Source: Streptomyces griseus
GTDB lineage: Bacteria > Actinomycetota > Actinomycetes > Streptomycetales > Streptomycetaceae
Length of the DNA stretch: 64,000 bases
NCBI RefSeq assembly: GCF_001715295.1
Contig: NZ_MDKB01000001.1
Coordinates: 1,183,787-1,247,786, forward strand
Direction of reading: 5' to 3'
In this document: positions 37,431-46,950 of the stretch, in pieces
Layout of the letters: each line of letters begins with the position of its first letter
How positions within the stretch are numbered: the first letter of the stretch is position 1
The notes under the pieces: generated by a model
What the model saw: only the letters and a program-made list of their open reading frames with translations
Database searches by the model: none
Told to the model about the DNA's origin: nothing
Program-made: the position numbers and the translations under genes

Positions 37431-39065
37431 ATGCGCGTCCTCGGTATCAACGCACTCTTCCACGACCCCGCCGCCGCCCTCGTCGTGGACGGCAGGATCC
37501 TCGCGGCGGCGGAGGAGGAACGCTTCAGCCGGCGTAAGCACGGCAAGCGCCCCCTCCCGTTCTCCGCCTGGGAACTGCCCGAGCTGAGCGCCCGCTGGTG
37601 CCTGGAACAGGCCGGGCTGACCCCGGCCGATCTCGACGCGGTCGCCTACTCCTACGACGCGCACCTCTCCCGCCCCGCCGAGCAGCTCGGCCTCCATGAC
37701 CCGTGGGACCACCTGCGCCAGGAGTACGCCCGGCGCGCCCCGGAGTTCCTCGCCGAGGCACTCCCCGGACTCGATCCCGCGAAGGTCCGCTTCGTGGCCC
37801 ACCACGTGGCGCACGCGGCGTCCGCGGGCCAGGCGTCCCCCCACCCCGACTGCGCGGTCCTCGTCCTCGACGGCCGGGGCGAGTGCGGATCCCACCTCGC
37901 GGGCCGCTACGTCAACCGCGAGCTGACCGTGCTGGCCTCCCAGGAGCTGCCGGACTCCGTCGGGCTGTTCTACGAGGACCTCACCCAGCACCTCGGATTC
38001 CTGCGCAGCAGCGACGAGTTCAAGGTGATGGCGCTCGCCTCCTACGGCAAGCCCCGCTTCAAGGACCGGCTGCGGGAGTACGTGCACGCCGACGGGGAGG
38101 GCGGTTTCCGGGCCCGGCCGGTCCCCTGGGCCTCCCTCGTACCGGGCAGGAAGCCCGGCGCCCCCTGGACCCAGGAGCACGCCGATGTGGCCGCGAGCGC
38201 CCAGGAGTGCCTGGAGGACGTGCTGCTCGATCTGGCCCGGTGGCTGCACGGCCGGACCGGCGAGGACGTGCTCACACTCGCCGGGGGAGTGGCGCTCAAC
38301 TGTGTGGCCAACACCCGGCTGTACCGGGAGAGCCCGTTCGGGCAGATCTGGGTCCAGCCGGCGGCAGGCGACGCCGGCACCGCCCTCGGCGCAGCCCTGC
38401 ACGTCGCCAACGAGAAGGAGCCCGTGGCCCCGATGCCCACCGCGGCGCTCGGGCGCGGCTGGAGCGACGAGGAACTGCGCGGCTGGCTGGAACGGGCGGC
38501 CGTGCCGTACGAGGAGCCCGACGACATCGCCGGGACCGTCGCGGAGGAGCTCAGCCGCGACGGAGTCGTCGCCTGGTTCCAGGGCCGGTCCGAATTCGGC
38601 CCGCGCGCGCTCGGCCACCGCTCGCTGCTCGCCCACCCCGGCCGGGCCGAGAACCTCGAGCGGCTCAACGCGGTCAAGGGACGCGAGGAGTTCCGCCCGG
38701 TCGCGCCCATGGTGCTGGCCGACCGCGCGGCGGAACTCTTCGACGGTCCGGTGCCGAGCCCGTACATGCTCTTCGTCCACGAGGTCGCCGAGCAGTGGCG
38801 CGCCCGCATCCCGGCCGTCGTCCACGTCGACGGCACCGCCCGGATCCAGACGGTGGACGCCGCCTCCGAACCCCTCGTGGCCCGGATGCTCGACGCTTTC
38901 GAACGGCGTACCGGACTGCCCGTCGTCGTGAACACCAGTCTCAACACGGCGGGCCGGCCGATGGTCGACGACCCCCGGGACGCCCTGGAGTGCTTCGGCT
39001 CGGCGCCCGTCGACCTCCTGGCCCTCGGGCCGTTCGCCGTCCGCCGGGCGAAGGCGTACGCATGA
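37431..39065 (+). CDS. O-carbamoyltransferase of the NodU/CmcH/TobZ family
   Basis: 544 aa. N-terminal Kae1-like domain with ALFHDPAAALV and the metal-binding HHVAHAAS (His124-His128); C-terminal YrdC-like part with WFQGRSEFGPRALGHRS, which binds carbamoyl phosphate/AMP. These enzymes use carbamoyl phosphate and ATP to carbamoylate a hydroxyl of a sugar or antibiotic. In this operon of sugar genes the acceptor is probably the heptose or another glycan residue. Lies 11 nt after the epimerase and overlaps the next gene as ATGA. Confidence 0.9.
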   Translation: MRVLGINALFHDPAAALVVDGRILAAAEEERFSRRKHGKRPLPFSAWELPELSARWCLEQAGLTPADLDAVAYSYDAHLSRPAEQLGLHDPWDHLRQEYARRAPEFLAEALPGLDPAKVRFVAHHVAHAASAGQASPHPDCAVLVLDGRGECGSHLAGRYVNRELTVLASQELPDSVGLFYEDLTQHLGFLRSSDEFKVMALASYGKPRFKDRLREYVHADGEGGFRARPVPWASLVPGRKPGAPWTQEHADVAASAQECLEDVLLDLARWLHGRTGEDVLTLAGGVALNCVANTRLYRESPFGQIWVQPAAGDAGTALGAALHVANEKEPVAPMPTAALGRGWSDEELRGWLERAAVPYEEPDDIAGTVAEELSRDGVVAWFQGRSEFGPRALGHRSLLAHPGRAENLERLNAVKGREEFRPVAPMVLADRAAELFDGPVPSPYMLFVHEVAEQWRARIPAVVHVDGTARIQTVDAASEPLVARMLDAFERRTGLPVVVNTSLNTAGRPMVDDPRDALECFGSAPVDLLALGPFAVRRAKAYA

Positions 39066-40054
39066 GCGCCCCGGAGTACGCGGTGGTCGTCCCCACCGTC
39101 GGCCGCCCCTGCCTCGCCGACTGTCTGCGCGCCCTGGACTCGGCCGCCGGACCGCGACCGGCCGAGGTCGTCGTGGTCGACGACCGCCCCGCACCGGACG
39201 GCGCCCTCCCCGTCGAGGCGGCCGGCGGACTCCACGACCGCGTCCGCACCGTGTCCACCGGCGGCCGCGGTCCCGCCGCCGCGCGCAACGCCGGACTGCG
39301 GTCCGTCACGGCCCCCTGGGTGGTCTTCCTCGACGACGACGTGCAGGTGCTCCCCGACTGGGCGGACCGGCTCGCCGGTGACCTCGCGGCGGCGGACGCC
39401 CGCACCGGGGGCGTCCAGGGACGGCTCACCGTGCCCCTGCCCGTGGACCGCAGGCCCACCGACTGGGAGCGGGGCACGGCCGGCCTGGAACAGGCGGCCT
39501 GGGCCACGGCCGACATGGCCTACCGCGCGACCGCCCTGAAGGAGGTGGGCGGCTTCGACGAACGGTTCCGCCGCGCCTTCCGGGAGGACGCAGACCTCGC
39601 GCTGCGCGTGCTGGACGCGGGCTGGGCCCTGCGCCGCGGGGACCGGGTCACCCGCCATCCCGTCCGCCCGGCGGACCGCTGGGTCTCCCTCCGGGCGCAG
39701 CGCGGCAACGCCGACGACGTCCTGATGAACCGCCTGCACGGCACCGACTGGTGGATACGGGCCCGCGCCCCCCGGGGCCGGCTCCCCGCCCACCTGGCCG
39801 TCACCGGACTGGCCCTGGCGTCCGCCCTCTGCGCGGCGGCCGGCCGCCGCCGCGCGTCCGCCGTCGCCGGAGCGCTGTGGGCCCTGGGTACGGCCGAGTT
39901 CGCCGCGGCCCGCATCACCCCCGGTCCCCGTACCCGGGACGAGGTCCTCACCATGGCCGTCACCAGCGCCGCCATCCCGCCGCTCGCGGCCGGGCACTGG
40001 CTGAAGGGACTCGTCAGGCACCGGAGCGTCCGGTCACGGGGAGGTGCCCGGTGA
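39062..40054 (+). CDS. Glycosyltransferase family 2, membrane-associated
   Basis: 330 aa. GT-A fold with AVVVPTVGRPCLADCLRAL, nucleotide-binding FLDDDVQ (residue 95 region) and the acceptor-side DERFRRAFREDADLALRV. The last 80 residues include two hydrophobic helices (LAVTGLALASALCAAAG; TMAVTSAAIPPLAAGHWL), so it is likely anchored at the inner face of the membrane. Coupled on both sides (ATGA before, GTGA after). Confidence 0.88.
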   Translation: MSAPEYAVVVPTVGRPCLADCLRALDSAAGPRPAEVVVVDDRPAPDGALPVEAAGGLHDRVRTVSTGGRGPAAARNAGLRSVTAPWVVFLDDDVQVLPDWADRLAGDLAAADARTGGVQGRLTVPLPVDRRPTDWERGTAGLEQAAWATADMAYRATALKEVGGFDERFRRAFREDADLALRVLDAGWALRRGDRVTRHPVRPADRWVSLRAQRGNADDVLMNRLHGTDWWIRARAPRGRLPAHLAVTGLALASALCAAAGRRRASAVAGALWALGTAEFAAARITPGPRTRDEVLTMAVTSAAIPPLAAGHWLKGLVRHRSVRSRGGAR

Positions 40055-40605
40055 GCCCGACCGCACCACCGTACGGCCGGGTGTCCGCCGTCCTCTTCGA
40101 CCGCGACGGCACCCTCGTCCAGGACGTCCCCTACAACGGCGACCCCGACCTGGTCCGGCTCCTGCCCGGGGCGCGCGAGGCGGTGGACCTCCTGCGCGCC
40201 GAAGGCATCGCCACGGGCGTGGTCAGCAACCAGTCCGGCATCGGCCGCGGACTGCTCCGCGAGCACGACGTGCTGCGGGTCAACGAACGGGCCGACGCCC
40301 TGCTGGGCACCCTCGGCACGTGGGTGTTCTGCCCGCACACCCCCGACGCGGGCTGCGCGTGCCGCAAGCCGCGGCCCGGACTCGTCGTGGAGGCCGCCCG
40401 CAGGCTGGGCGTGCCACCGGCGGAGTGCGTGGTGATCGGCGACATCCGGGCCGACGTCCTCGCGGCCCGGGCCGCAGGAGCGCGCGGCATCCTCGTCCCC
40501 AACGACGTCACCCTGCCCGCCGAGGTGGCGGCCGAACGGTGGACCGCGCCGGACCTCCTGACCGCCGTGCGGACGGTCCTGGACCGTCAGGAGGCCCGCG
40601 CATGA
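40051..40605 (+). CDS. gmhB: HAD-IIIA phosphatase, D-glycero-D-manno-heptose 1,7-bisphosphate 7-phosphatase-like
   Basis: 184 aa. Catalytic FDRDGTL at residues 16-22 (Asp nucleophile and acid/base), VVSNQSGIGRG, and the GmhB-specific zinc loop C-x-H-x5-C-x-C read as CPHTPDAGCAC followed by RKPRPG. Removes the C7 phosphate from heptose bisphosphate before nucleotide activation. GTG start overlaps the preceding stop. The same family includes histidinol phosphatase, but the GmhA and HldE homologues in the same operon favour the heptose role. Confidence 0.88.
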   Translation: MSPTAPPYGRVSAVLFDRDGTLVQDVPYNGDPDLVRLLPGAREAVDLLRAEGIATGVVSNQSGIGRGLLREHDVLRVNERADALLGTLGTWVFCPHTPDAGCACRKPRPGLVVEAARRLGVPPAECVVIGDIRADVLAARAAGARGILVPNDVTLPAEVAAERWTAPDLLTAVRTVLDRQEARA

Positions 40606-41609
40606 GGGCTCTGGTCACCCGGCTCGACAGCTTCGGCGACGTACTCCTCGCCGGGCCCGCCGTCCGCGCGGTCGCCGCGCACGCCGCCCACGTCACCCTG
40701 CTGTGCGGCCCGCGGGGCGAGCCCGCCGCGCGGCTGCTGCCCGGGGTCGACGACGTACTCGTCTGGGAGGCCCCCTGGGAAGGCGTGCGGCCGCCGACGG
40801 TCGAGGAGGCCGGTATCGAGGCGGTGACCCGGCGGCTGCGGGACGGCGCGTACGACACCGCGCTGATCCTCACCTCCTTCCACCAGAGCCCGCTGCCCAC
40901 CGCGCTGCTGCTCAGAATGGCCGGAGTGGGCCGGATCGGGGCGGACAGCGTCGACCACCCCGGCACTCTGCTCGACGTCCGCCACCGGCGGCTCCCCGCA
41001 CGGCACGAGGCGGAGGCCGCGCTGGACACCGCCGTCGCCATGGGGTTCGCACCACCCCGGGGCGACGACGGGAGGCTCCGCGTGCTGCCCTCACCCGACA
41101 CGGCCGCCCTCACCGGGAACGGCCCCTACGTCGTCGTCCACCCGGGAGCCAGTGCCCCGGCCCGCGCCTGGAGCCCCGGACGCTGCGCCGAGACCGTGCA
41201 GCTGCTCGCCGACGCGGGGCACCGCGTGGTGGTCACCGGCGGACCTGACGAGACGGCGCTGACCCGGCGGGTGAGCGGATCGGCCGGGCTCGACCTGGGC
41301 GGCCGGACCGAACCCCGCACCCTGGCCGGCGTCCTGCGCGGCGCCGACGCGCTCGTCAGCGGCAACACCGGACCCGCCCACCTGGCCGCAGCGGTGGGCA
41401 CACCCGTCGTCTCGCTCTTCGCCCCGGTCGTGCCGGCGGAACGCTGGGGTCCCTTCGGGGTGCCTGCCGTCCTGCTGGGCGACCAGTCCGCGAAGTGTGC
41501 CGACAGCCGCGCCCGGCACTGCCCCGTCCCCGGCCATCCGTGCCTCGACGAGGTCACGCCCGGGCGCGTGGTGCGGGCCGTCCGCGAACTCATCGAGGTG
41601 ACCGCATGA
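40602..41609 (+). CDS. Glycosyltransferase family 9 (heptosyltransferase-like), first copy
   Basis: 335 aa. GT-B fold with TRLDSFGDVLLAGPAVRAV at the N-terminus, as in ADP-heptose transferases WaaC/WaaF, and the nucleotide-sugar site VSGNTGPAHLAAAVGTPVVSLF near residue 248. A Cys-rich tail (CADSRARHCPVPGHPCLDEV) resembles the end of Gram-negative WaaF. Predicted to transfer heptose from the nucleotide made by the operon. ATGA overlaps at both ends. Confidence 0.88.
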   Translation: MRALVTRLDSFGDVLLAGPAVRAVAAHAAHVTLLCGPRGEPAARLLPGVDDVLVWEAPWEGVRPPTVEEAGIEAVTRRLRDGAYDTALILTSFHQSPLPTALLLRMAGVGRIGADSVDHPGTLLDVRHRRLPARHEAEAALDTAVAMGFAPPRGDDGRLRVLPSPDTAALTGNGPYVVVHPGASAPARAWSPGRCAETVQLLADAGHRVVVTGGPDETALTRRVSGSAGLDLGGRTEPRTLAGVLRGADALVSGNTGPAHLAAAVGTPVVSLFAPVVPAERWGPFGVPAVLLGDQSAKCADSRARHCPVPGHPCLDEVTPGRVVRAVRELIEVTA

Positions 41610-42568
41610 ACATCCTGATCTGGCACGTCCACGGGTCCTGGACCACCACGTTCGTCCAGGGACCACACACCTGCCTCGTCCCCGTCACGCCGGACCGCGG
41701 ACCCGACGGCCTGGGACGGGCCCGTACCTGGCGGTGGCCGGACCGGGTGCGCGAGGTGAGCCCCGAGGACCTGCGGCGGAGCGACATCGACCTCATGGTC
41801 CTCCAGCGGCCCCACGAGGTGGAACTCGCCCACGCCTGGACGGGCCGGCGGCCGGGCGCCGACGTCCCGGCCGTGTACGTGGAGCACAACAGCCCGCACG
41901 GCACGGCGGTGGACACCCGGCACCCGCTGGCCGGGCGGGACGACATCCCCGTCGTCCACGTCACGCACTTCAACCGGCTGATGTGGGACACCGGGCGGGC
42001 CCCGGCCACGGTGATCGAGCACGGCATCGTCGACCCGGGCGCCCTGTGGACCGGTGAGGAGCCGAGGGCCGCCGTGGTGGTCAACGAGCCGGTACGCCGC
42101 GGGCGCACCACCGGGACGGACCTGCTGCCGGCCTTCTCGCGCGCCGCGCCCCTGGACGTCTTCGGCATGCGCACCGACGGGCTCGCCGGGCACCTCGGGC
42201 TGCCTTCCGACCGCTGCCGGACGTGGGACCTGCCGCAGAGCGACCTCCATCCGGCCATGGCCCGCCGCAGGCTCTACCTCCACCCGGTGCGCTGGACGTC
42301 ACTCGGCCTGTCACTCCTGGAGGCGATGTTCCTCGGCATGCCGGTCGTGGCCCTGGACACCACGGAAGTCCGGGAAGCGGTGCCGGACGGTGCCGGAGTC
42401 GTCTCCAATCGGCCCGACGTCCTGGACGAGGCCATCCGCGCCTTCCTGGCCGACCACGGCCACGCCAGGCGCGTCGGGGAGGGGGCGAGGGCCGCCGCGG
42501 TCGCCCGGTACGGGGTGCAGCGCTTCCTGGACGACTGGGACCACCTGATGAAAGAGGTCACGCGATGA
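41606..42568 (+). CDS. Glycosyltransferase family 4-like, short form
   Basis: 320 aa. N-terminal domain starts MNILIWHVHGSWTTTF; C-terminal GT-B part has YLHPVRWTSLGLSLLEAMFLGMPVVALDTT, where the E-x7-E motif of GT4 reads as SLLEAMFLGMPVV. The family usually has about 370 residues; the N-terminal domain is shortened. ATGA overlaps on both sides; acceptor unknown. Confidence 0.82.
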   Translation: MNILIWHVHGSWTTTFVQGPHTCLVPVTPDRGPDGLGRARTWRWPDRVREVSPEDLRRSDIDLMVLQRPHEVELAHAWTGRRPGADVPAVYVEHNSPHGTAVDTRHPLAGRDDIPVVHVTHFNRLMWDTGRAPATVIEHGIVDPGALWTGEEPRAAVVVNEPVRRGRTTGTDLLPAFSRAAPLDVFGMRTDGLAGHLGLPSDRCRTWDLPQSDLHPAMARRRLYLHPVRWTSLGLSLLEAMFLGMPVVALDTTEVREAVPDGAGVVSNRPDVLDEAIRAFLADHGHARRVGEGARAAAVARYGVQRFLDDWDHLMKEVTR

Positions 42569-43803
42569 GGAACGCCACTCCAGCCCCCGCCCGTATCGCC
42601 CTGGTCTCCGAGCACGCCAGCCCCCTGGCCGAGCTCGGCGGGCCGGACGCGGGCGGGCAGAACGTCTATGTGGCCCAACTCGCCCAGCACCTCGCGCGGC
42701 GCGGTCACGCGGTCACCGTCTACACCCGGCGCGACGACCCCGGCCTGCCCGGAGAGGTCACCACGGCGGGCGGCTACCGGGTGGTCCATGTGCCCGCCGG
42801 CCCGCCCGCACCGGTGCCCAAGGACGAACTGCTCGCCCACATGCCGGAGTTCGGAGCCTTCCTCGCACGGCTCTGGCGGTCCGGGCCGCCGGACGTGGTG
42901 CACGCGCACTTCTGGATGTCGGGTACGGCGGCCCTGGCGGGCGTCCGGGGCCTGGGCATCCCGGTCGTGCAGACCTACCACGCCCTCGGCACGGTCAAGA
43001 GGCGCCACCAGGGGCCCGACGACACCAGTCCGCCCCAGCGCCCGGCGGTGGAGGCGGCGATCGGGCACGAGTGCAGGCGGGTCCTGGCCACCTGCGCCGA
43101 CGAGGTCGCCGAGCTGGCCGCCATGGGCGTGCCGCGCGAGCGGATCTCGGTCGTCCCGTGCGGTGTCGATCCCGCGCAGTTCTCGCCCGTCGAGGACGCC
43201 CGCCGTCCCGCGGCCGGCCCCAGACGCCTGCTGGCCGTCGGCCGTCTCGTACGCCGCAAGGGGTTCGACCGCGCGGTCCGCGCGCTCGCCGAGGTGCCCG
43301 ACGCCGAGCTCGTCATCGCCGGCGGGCCCGAGGCCGCGCTGCTGTTCGCCGAACCGGAGGCCGAACGCCTGCGCAAGGTGGCCGAGGAGTACGGCGTCCA
43401 GGACCGCGTCACCCTGCTGGGCGCGGTGGCCCACACCCACATGCCCCGCCTGATGTCCGGCGCGGACCTGGTGCTCTCGCTGCCCGACTACGAACCGTTC
43501 GGCATCGTGCCCATCGAAGCCATGGCCTGCCGCACCCCGGTGCTCGCCACCGCCGTCGGCGGTCACCTCGACACCGTGGACGACGGCGTCACCGGTGCCC
43601 TGGTCCGGCCCGACGACGACAGCCGCGCGCTCGCCGGCGTCATCAGAGGCCTGATCGACGACCCGGAACGACTGGCACGCCTCGGCGCGGCCGGCCGGGA
43701 ACGGGTCCTCGCCCGCTACACCTGGGACCGGGTCACCGACGGTGTCGCCCGCGTCTACAGCGCCGTACGAGCCGCCCCCTCACTCTCGGGAGCAGTCCGA
43801 TGA
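42565..43803 (+). CDS. Glycosyltransferase family 4
   Basis: 412 aa. Typical GT4: N-terminal SEHASPLAELGGPDAGGQNVY (GGQ loop as in MshA and sucrose synthases) and C-terminal VGRLVRRKGFDRAVRAL, then PFGIVPIEAMACRTPVLATA with the E-x7-E pair. Retaining transferases of this kind often add mannose, GlcNAc or heptose to lipid or glycan acceptors. Located in the middle of the operon (ATGA both ends). Confidence 0.9.
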   Translation: MRNATPAPARIALVSEHASPLAELGGPDAGGQNVYVAQLAQHLARRGHAVTVYTRRDDPGLPGEVTTAGGYRVVHVPAGPPAPVPKDELLAHMPEFGAFLARLWRSGPPDVVHAHFWMSGTAALAGVRGLGIPVVQTYHALGTVKRRHQGPDDTSPPQRPAVEAAIGHECRRVLATCADEVAELAAMGVPRERISVVPCGVDPAQFSPVEDARRPAAGPRRLLAVGRLVRRKGFDRAVRALAEVPDAELVIAGGPEAALLFAEPEAERLRKVAEEYGVQDRVTLLGAVAHTHMPRLMSGADLVLSLPDYEPFGIVPIEAMACRTPVLATAVGGHLDTVDDGVTGALVRPDDDSRALAGVIRGLIDDPERLARLGAAGRERVLARYTWDRVTDGVARVYSAVRAAPSLSGAVR

Positions 43804-44432
43804 ACGTCACCCCCGACGGCCGACACTGCGACGACCTGATGGCCGCACTCGCCGCGTTCCGTGCGTCGTGCCCCGTCGTCCACCGCTGGGGCACCGAACT
43901 CGCCCGGCGCCTCGGCGGCGGCGCGCGGCTCCTCGTCGCCGGCAACGGCGGCAGCGCCGCCCAGGCCCAGCACCTGACGGCCGAACTGGTGGGGCGTTAC
44001 CGCGAGGACCGGCCCCCCTTCTCCGCGCTCGCCCTGCACGCCGACACCTCCTCCACGACGGCCATCGCCAACGACTACGGCGTCCAGGAGGTGTTCGCCC
44101 GTCAGACCTGCGCGCACGGCCGGGCCGGCGACATCCTGATGCTGCTCTCGACCAGCGGCGCGAGCGCCAACCTGCTGGCAGCGGCGGCCGAGGCCCACCG
44201 CATCGGCATGACGGTCTGGGCTCTCACCGGGCCCGCCCCCAACCCGCTCGAAGCCGCAGGAGACGAGGCCCTCTGCGTGGACGCCCCTGTCTCCGCGACG
44301 GTCCAGGAACTTCATCTGGTGGCGGTGCACATGATCTGCGAGGCGTTCGACCAGGCCGTGGAACAGGCGGCCGGTGAGGCGGCCCGCGGGCCCGCCCCGT
44401 CCCCCGCACCCGTCGGGAAGGGCATCGCATGA
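43800..44432 (+). CDS. gmhA: SIS-domain sedoheptulose 7-phosphate isomerase-like protein
   Basis: 210 aa, near the 190-200 aa of GmhA. VAGNGGSAAQAQHLTAELVG (residues 46-65) is the GmhA signature with substrate-binding Ser, and ANDYGVQEVFARQ is the second. LLSTSGASANLLAAAAEAH carries the SIS phosphate loop. Catalyses sedoheptulose 7-phosphate to D-glycero-D-manno-heptose 7-phosphate, first step of heptose activation. Directly precedes the HldE homologue (ATGA overlap). Confidence 0.9.
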   Translation: MNVTPDGRHCDDLMAALAAFRASCPVVHRWGTELARRLGGGARLLVAGNGGSAAQAQHLTAELVGRYREDRPPFSALALHADTSSTTAIANDYGVQEVFARQTCAHGRAGDILMLLSTSGASANLLAAAAEAHRIGMTVWALTGPAPNPLEAAGDEALCVDAPVSATVQELHLVAVHMICEAFDQAVEQAAGEAARGPAPSPAPVGKGIA

Positions 44433-45916
44433 ACGGCCCCACGCCCCTGCTCGTCGTCGGGGACGCCCTGCTCGACCACGACCTGTCCGGCCACGCCGAC
44501 CGGCTGGCCCCCGACGCGCCCGTGCCCGTGGTGAACGGCGCCCGCCGCACCACCCGGCCCGGTGGCGCGGCGCTCGCCGCCTGCCTCGGGGCGGCGGACG
44601 GCCGCGCGGTCACCCTCGTCACGGCGCTGGGCGACGACGAGGCGAGCCGGACGCTCCGGCGGCTGCTGACGGGCCGCGTCCGGCTGATCGAGCTGCCGCT
44701 CACCGGCGAACTCCCCTGCAAGACCCGGGTCATGGCCCGGGGGGTGCCCCTGCTCAGGCTGGACGACGGCGACGGCCGCGCCGCCGCGGCGACCGCACAG
44801 GCGTACGCCGCCGTCGAGGAGGCCAGGGCCGTCCTCGTCGCCGACTACGGGCGCGGTGCGGCGGACGTCCTGCGCGACGCCCTCACCCGGGCCGCCGCCC
44901 GGGTGCCCGTCGTATGGGACCCCCACCCGCGTGGCGGTCCGCCGGTCAAGGGGGTCCGGCTCGCCACCCCCTCGGCGGCGGAGGCCCGCGGTTTCGTCAC
45001 GCCGGACGAGGTCCGGGGCCGCCCCGTCCGGCACGGGAAGGCGGAGGCGGTGCTGCAGGGCCCGCAGGCCGAGCTGCACCGCTCCGCCGCGGACGCCCGC
45101 CGGCTCATCGGCGCCTGGGGTGTCACCTCCGTCGCGGTGACCCTGGGGGAGCGCGGCGCGCTGCTGTCCCACGGGGAGGAACCCCTGCTGGTCCCCGCCC
45201 CCTGGACGGCGGACGGCGACGCGTGCGGCGCCGGCGACAGGTTCGCGGTGAGCGCGGCCGGACTGCTCGCCGACGACGCGCTGCCGGAGACCGCCGTCCA
45301 GGGGGCGGTGCGCGCCGCCACCCGGTACGTCTCCGACGGCGGCGCTCGGGCCCTGGTCTTCGGACGTTCCGGCACCGCACCGCGGGACGCGGCCGGGCCG
45401 GATCCTGCGGAGGAGCCGTCCGCTCCCGACGCGGCGGGCCTGGCCACCCGGGTACGCGAGGAGGGCGGCACGGTCGTCGCGGCGGGCGGCTGCTTCGACC
45501 TGCTGCACGCGGGCCACGTGGCCCTGCTGCAGGCGGCCCGGCGCACCGGCGACTGCCTCATCGTCTGCGTCAACTCCGACGCCTCGGTGCGGCGGCGCAA
45601 GGGCGGAACCCGGCCCCTCGTCCCCGTCGCCGACCGCGTCCGCGTGCTGCTGGCCCTCCAGTGCGTCGACGCCGTCGCCGTGTTCGAGGAGGACACCCCC
45701 GAACGGCTGCTGGGCGAACTGCGCCCCCACATCTGGGCCAAGGGCGGCGACTACGCCCTGACCGAACTCCCCGAGGCCAGGCTGGTGCGCAGCTGGGGCG
45801 GGCAGGTCGTGCTCCTGCCCTACCTCGACGGGCGCTCGACCACCGAACTCGCCGAACGGGCGGCCCTCGGCCCGGCCACCCGGCCCGCCGCACGGCCCCG
45901 CAGCGCCCGGAGCTGA
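44429..45916 (+). CDS. hldE: Bifunctional heptose 7-phosphate kinase / heptose 1-phosphate nucleotidyltransferase
   Basis: 495 aa (E. coli HldE 477). Residues 1-320: PfkB/ribokinase fold with catalytic GAGDRFAVSAAG (near 270), phosphorylating C1. Residues 345-485: cytidylyltransferase-like domain with GCFDLLHAGHVALLQAAR (the H-x-G-H motif) and KGGDYALTELPE, the HldE signature. It makes the heptose bisphosphate, then, after GmhB, ADP- or GDP-heptose. The base used cannot be told. Stop is 5 nt before the next ATG. Confidence 0.9.
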   Translation: MNGPTPLLVVGDALLDHDLSGHADRLAPDAPVPVVNGARRTTRPGGAALAACLGAADGRAVTLVTALGDDEASRTLRRLLTGRVRLIELPLTGELPCKTRVMARGVPLLRLDDGDGRAAAATAQAYAAVEEARAVLVADYGRGAADVLRDALTRAAARVPVVWDPHPRGGPPVKGVRLATPSAAEARGFVTPDEVRGRPVRHGKAEAVLQGPQAELHRSAADARRLIGAWGVTSVAVTLGERGALLSHGEEPLLVPAPWTADGDACGAGDRFAVSAAGLLADDALPETAVQGAVRAATRYVSDGGARALVFGRSGTAPRDAAGPDPAEEPSAPDAAGLATRVREEGGTVVAAGGCFDLLHAGHVALLQAARRTGDCLIVCVNSDASVRRRKGGTRPLVPVADRVRVLLALQCVDAVAVFEEDTPERLLGELRPHIWAKGGDYALTELPEARLVRSWGGQVVLLPYLDGRSTTELAERAALGPATRPAARPRSARS

Positions 45917-45921
45917 CCGTC

Positions 45922-46950
45922 ATGCCCTCTGCGCCCGCCCCCACCCCCTCCCGTCCCCGCGTCCTCGTGCTGCGCGCCCTGGGCCTGGGCGATCTGCTCG
46001 CCGGGGTTCCGGCCCTGCGCGCGGTACGCCGTGCCTTCCCGGGCCACGAGACGGTCCTCGCGATCCCGCCGGAACTGCGTGACGCCGCGCTCGCCACCGG
46101 CGCCGTGGACACCGTCCTGCCCGCCTCGGCGCCCGGCCGCGGCGTGCCCGTGCTCACGGGGTGGACCGGCGGACCGCCGGACCTGGCGATCGATCTGCAC
46201 GGCAACGGCCCCGAGAGCCACGACGCCCTGGCCGCGCTGCGGCCGCGCCGGCTGCTCTCGTACGTCCGTCCGGACCCTGCCGTCCCCGACCCGCCCCGTT
46301 GGCGCAGGGACGAGCACGAGCGGGAGCGCTGGTGCCGCTTCCTGCGGGCGTACGGCATCGACGCCGAGGCGGACGACGTACGGCTGCCGCCGCCCACCCG
46401 CCCCTCGCCCGCACCCGGCGCCGTCGTCGTGCACCCCGGGGCCGACGCGCCCGCCCGGTGCTGGCCCGCCGGCCGGTACGCCGCGGTGGTCCGGCGGCTG
46501 CGGACGGCCGGTCACCCGGTCGTGGTGACGGGGGGACCGGGGGAGGAGGCGCTGACCGCCATGGTGGCCGCCGGAGCGGGCCTCGGCCCGGAGCACGTGC
46601 TGACCGGCGGACTGCCGTTCGGTGACCTGTCCGCGCTCGTCGCGGGGGCCGCCTGCCTGCTCAGCGGGGACACCGGTCCCGCCCACCTCGCCGCCGCCCA
46701 CGGGACACCCTCGGTGACCCTCTTCGGGCCGGTGCCCCCCCACCTCTGGGGGCCGCCGCCGCACCCGGCCCACGCGGTCCTGTGGCACCCGGGGCCGCCC
46801 GGCGACCCGCACGGCACGGCCACCGACCCCGGACTCCTGCGCATCGGAACCGACGAGGTGTTCGCCGCGGTGCTGGAACGGATCCGTCGGCCGGGGCCGG
46901 ACGCCCGCCCCGGCCGGGACGAGCGGGCGGAGGCGTCCGGACGTGTCTGA
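45922..46950 (+). CDS. Glycosyltransferase family 9 (heptosyltransferase-like), second copy
   Basis: 342 aa. Same architecture as the GT9 gene at 40.6 kb: VLRALGLGDLLAGVPALRAV at the N-terminus and LSGDTGPAHLAAAHGTPSVTLF near residue 248. The two share the family motifs but differ over most of the length, suggesting transfer to two different acceptors, as with WaaC and WaaF. The 3' end overlaps the next gene by 8 nt. Confidence 0.88.
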   Translation: MPSAPAPTPSRPRVLVLRALGLGDLLAGVPALRAVRRAFPGHETVLAIPPELRDAALATGAVDTVLPASAPGRGVPVLTGWTGGPPDLAIDLHGNGPESHDALAALRPRRLLSYVRPDPAVPDPPRWRRDEHERERWCRFLRAYGIDAEADDVRLPPPTRPSPAPGAVVVHPGADAPARCWPAGRYAAVVRRLRTAGHPVVVTGGPGEEALTAMVAAGAGLGPEHVLTGGLPFGDLSALVAGAACLLSGDTGPAHLAAAHGTPSVTLFGPVPPHLWGPPPHPAHAVLWHPGPPGDPHGTATDPGLLRIGTDEVFAAVLERIRRPGPDARPGRDERAEASGRV

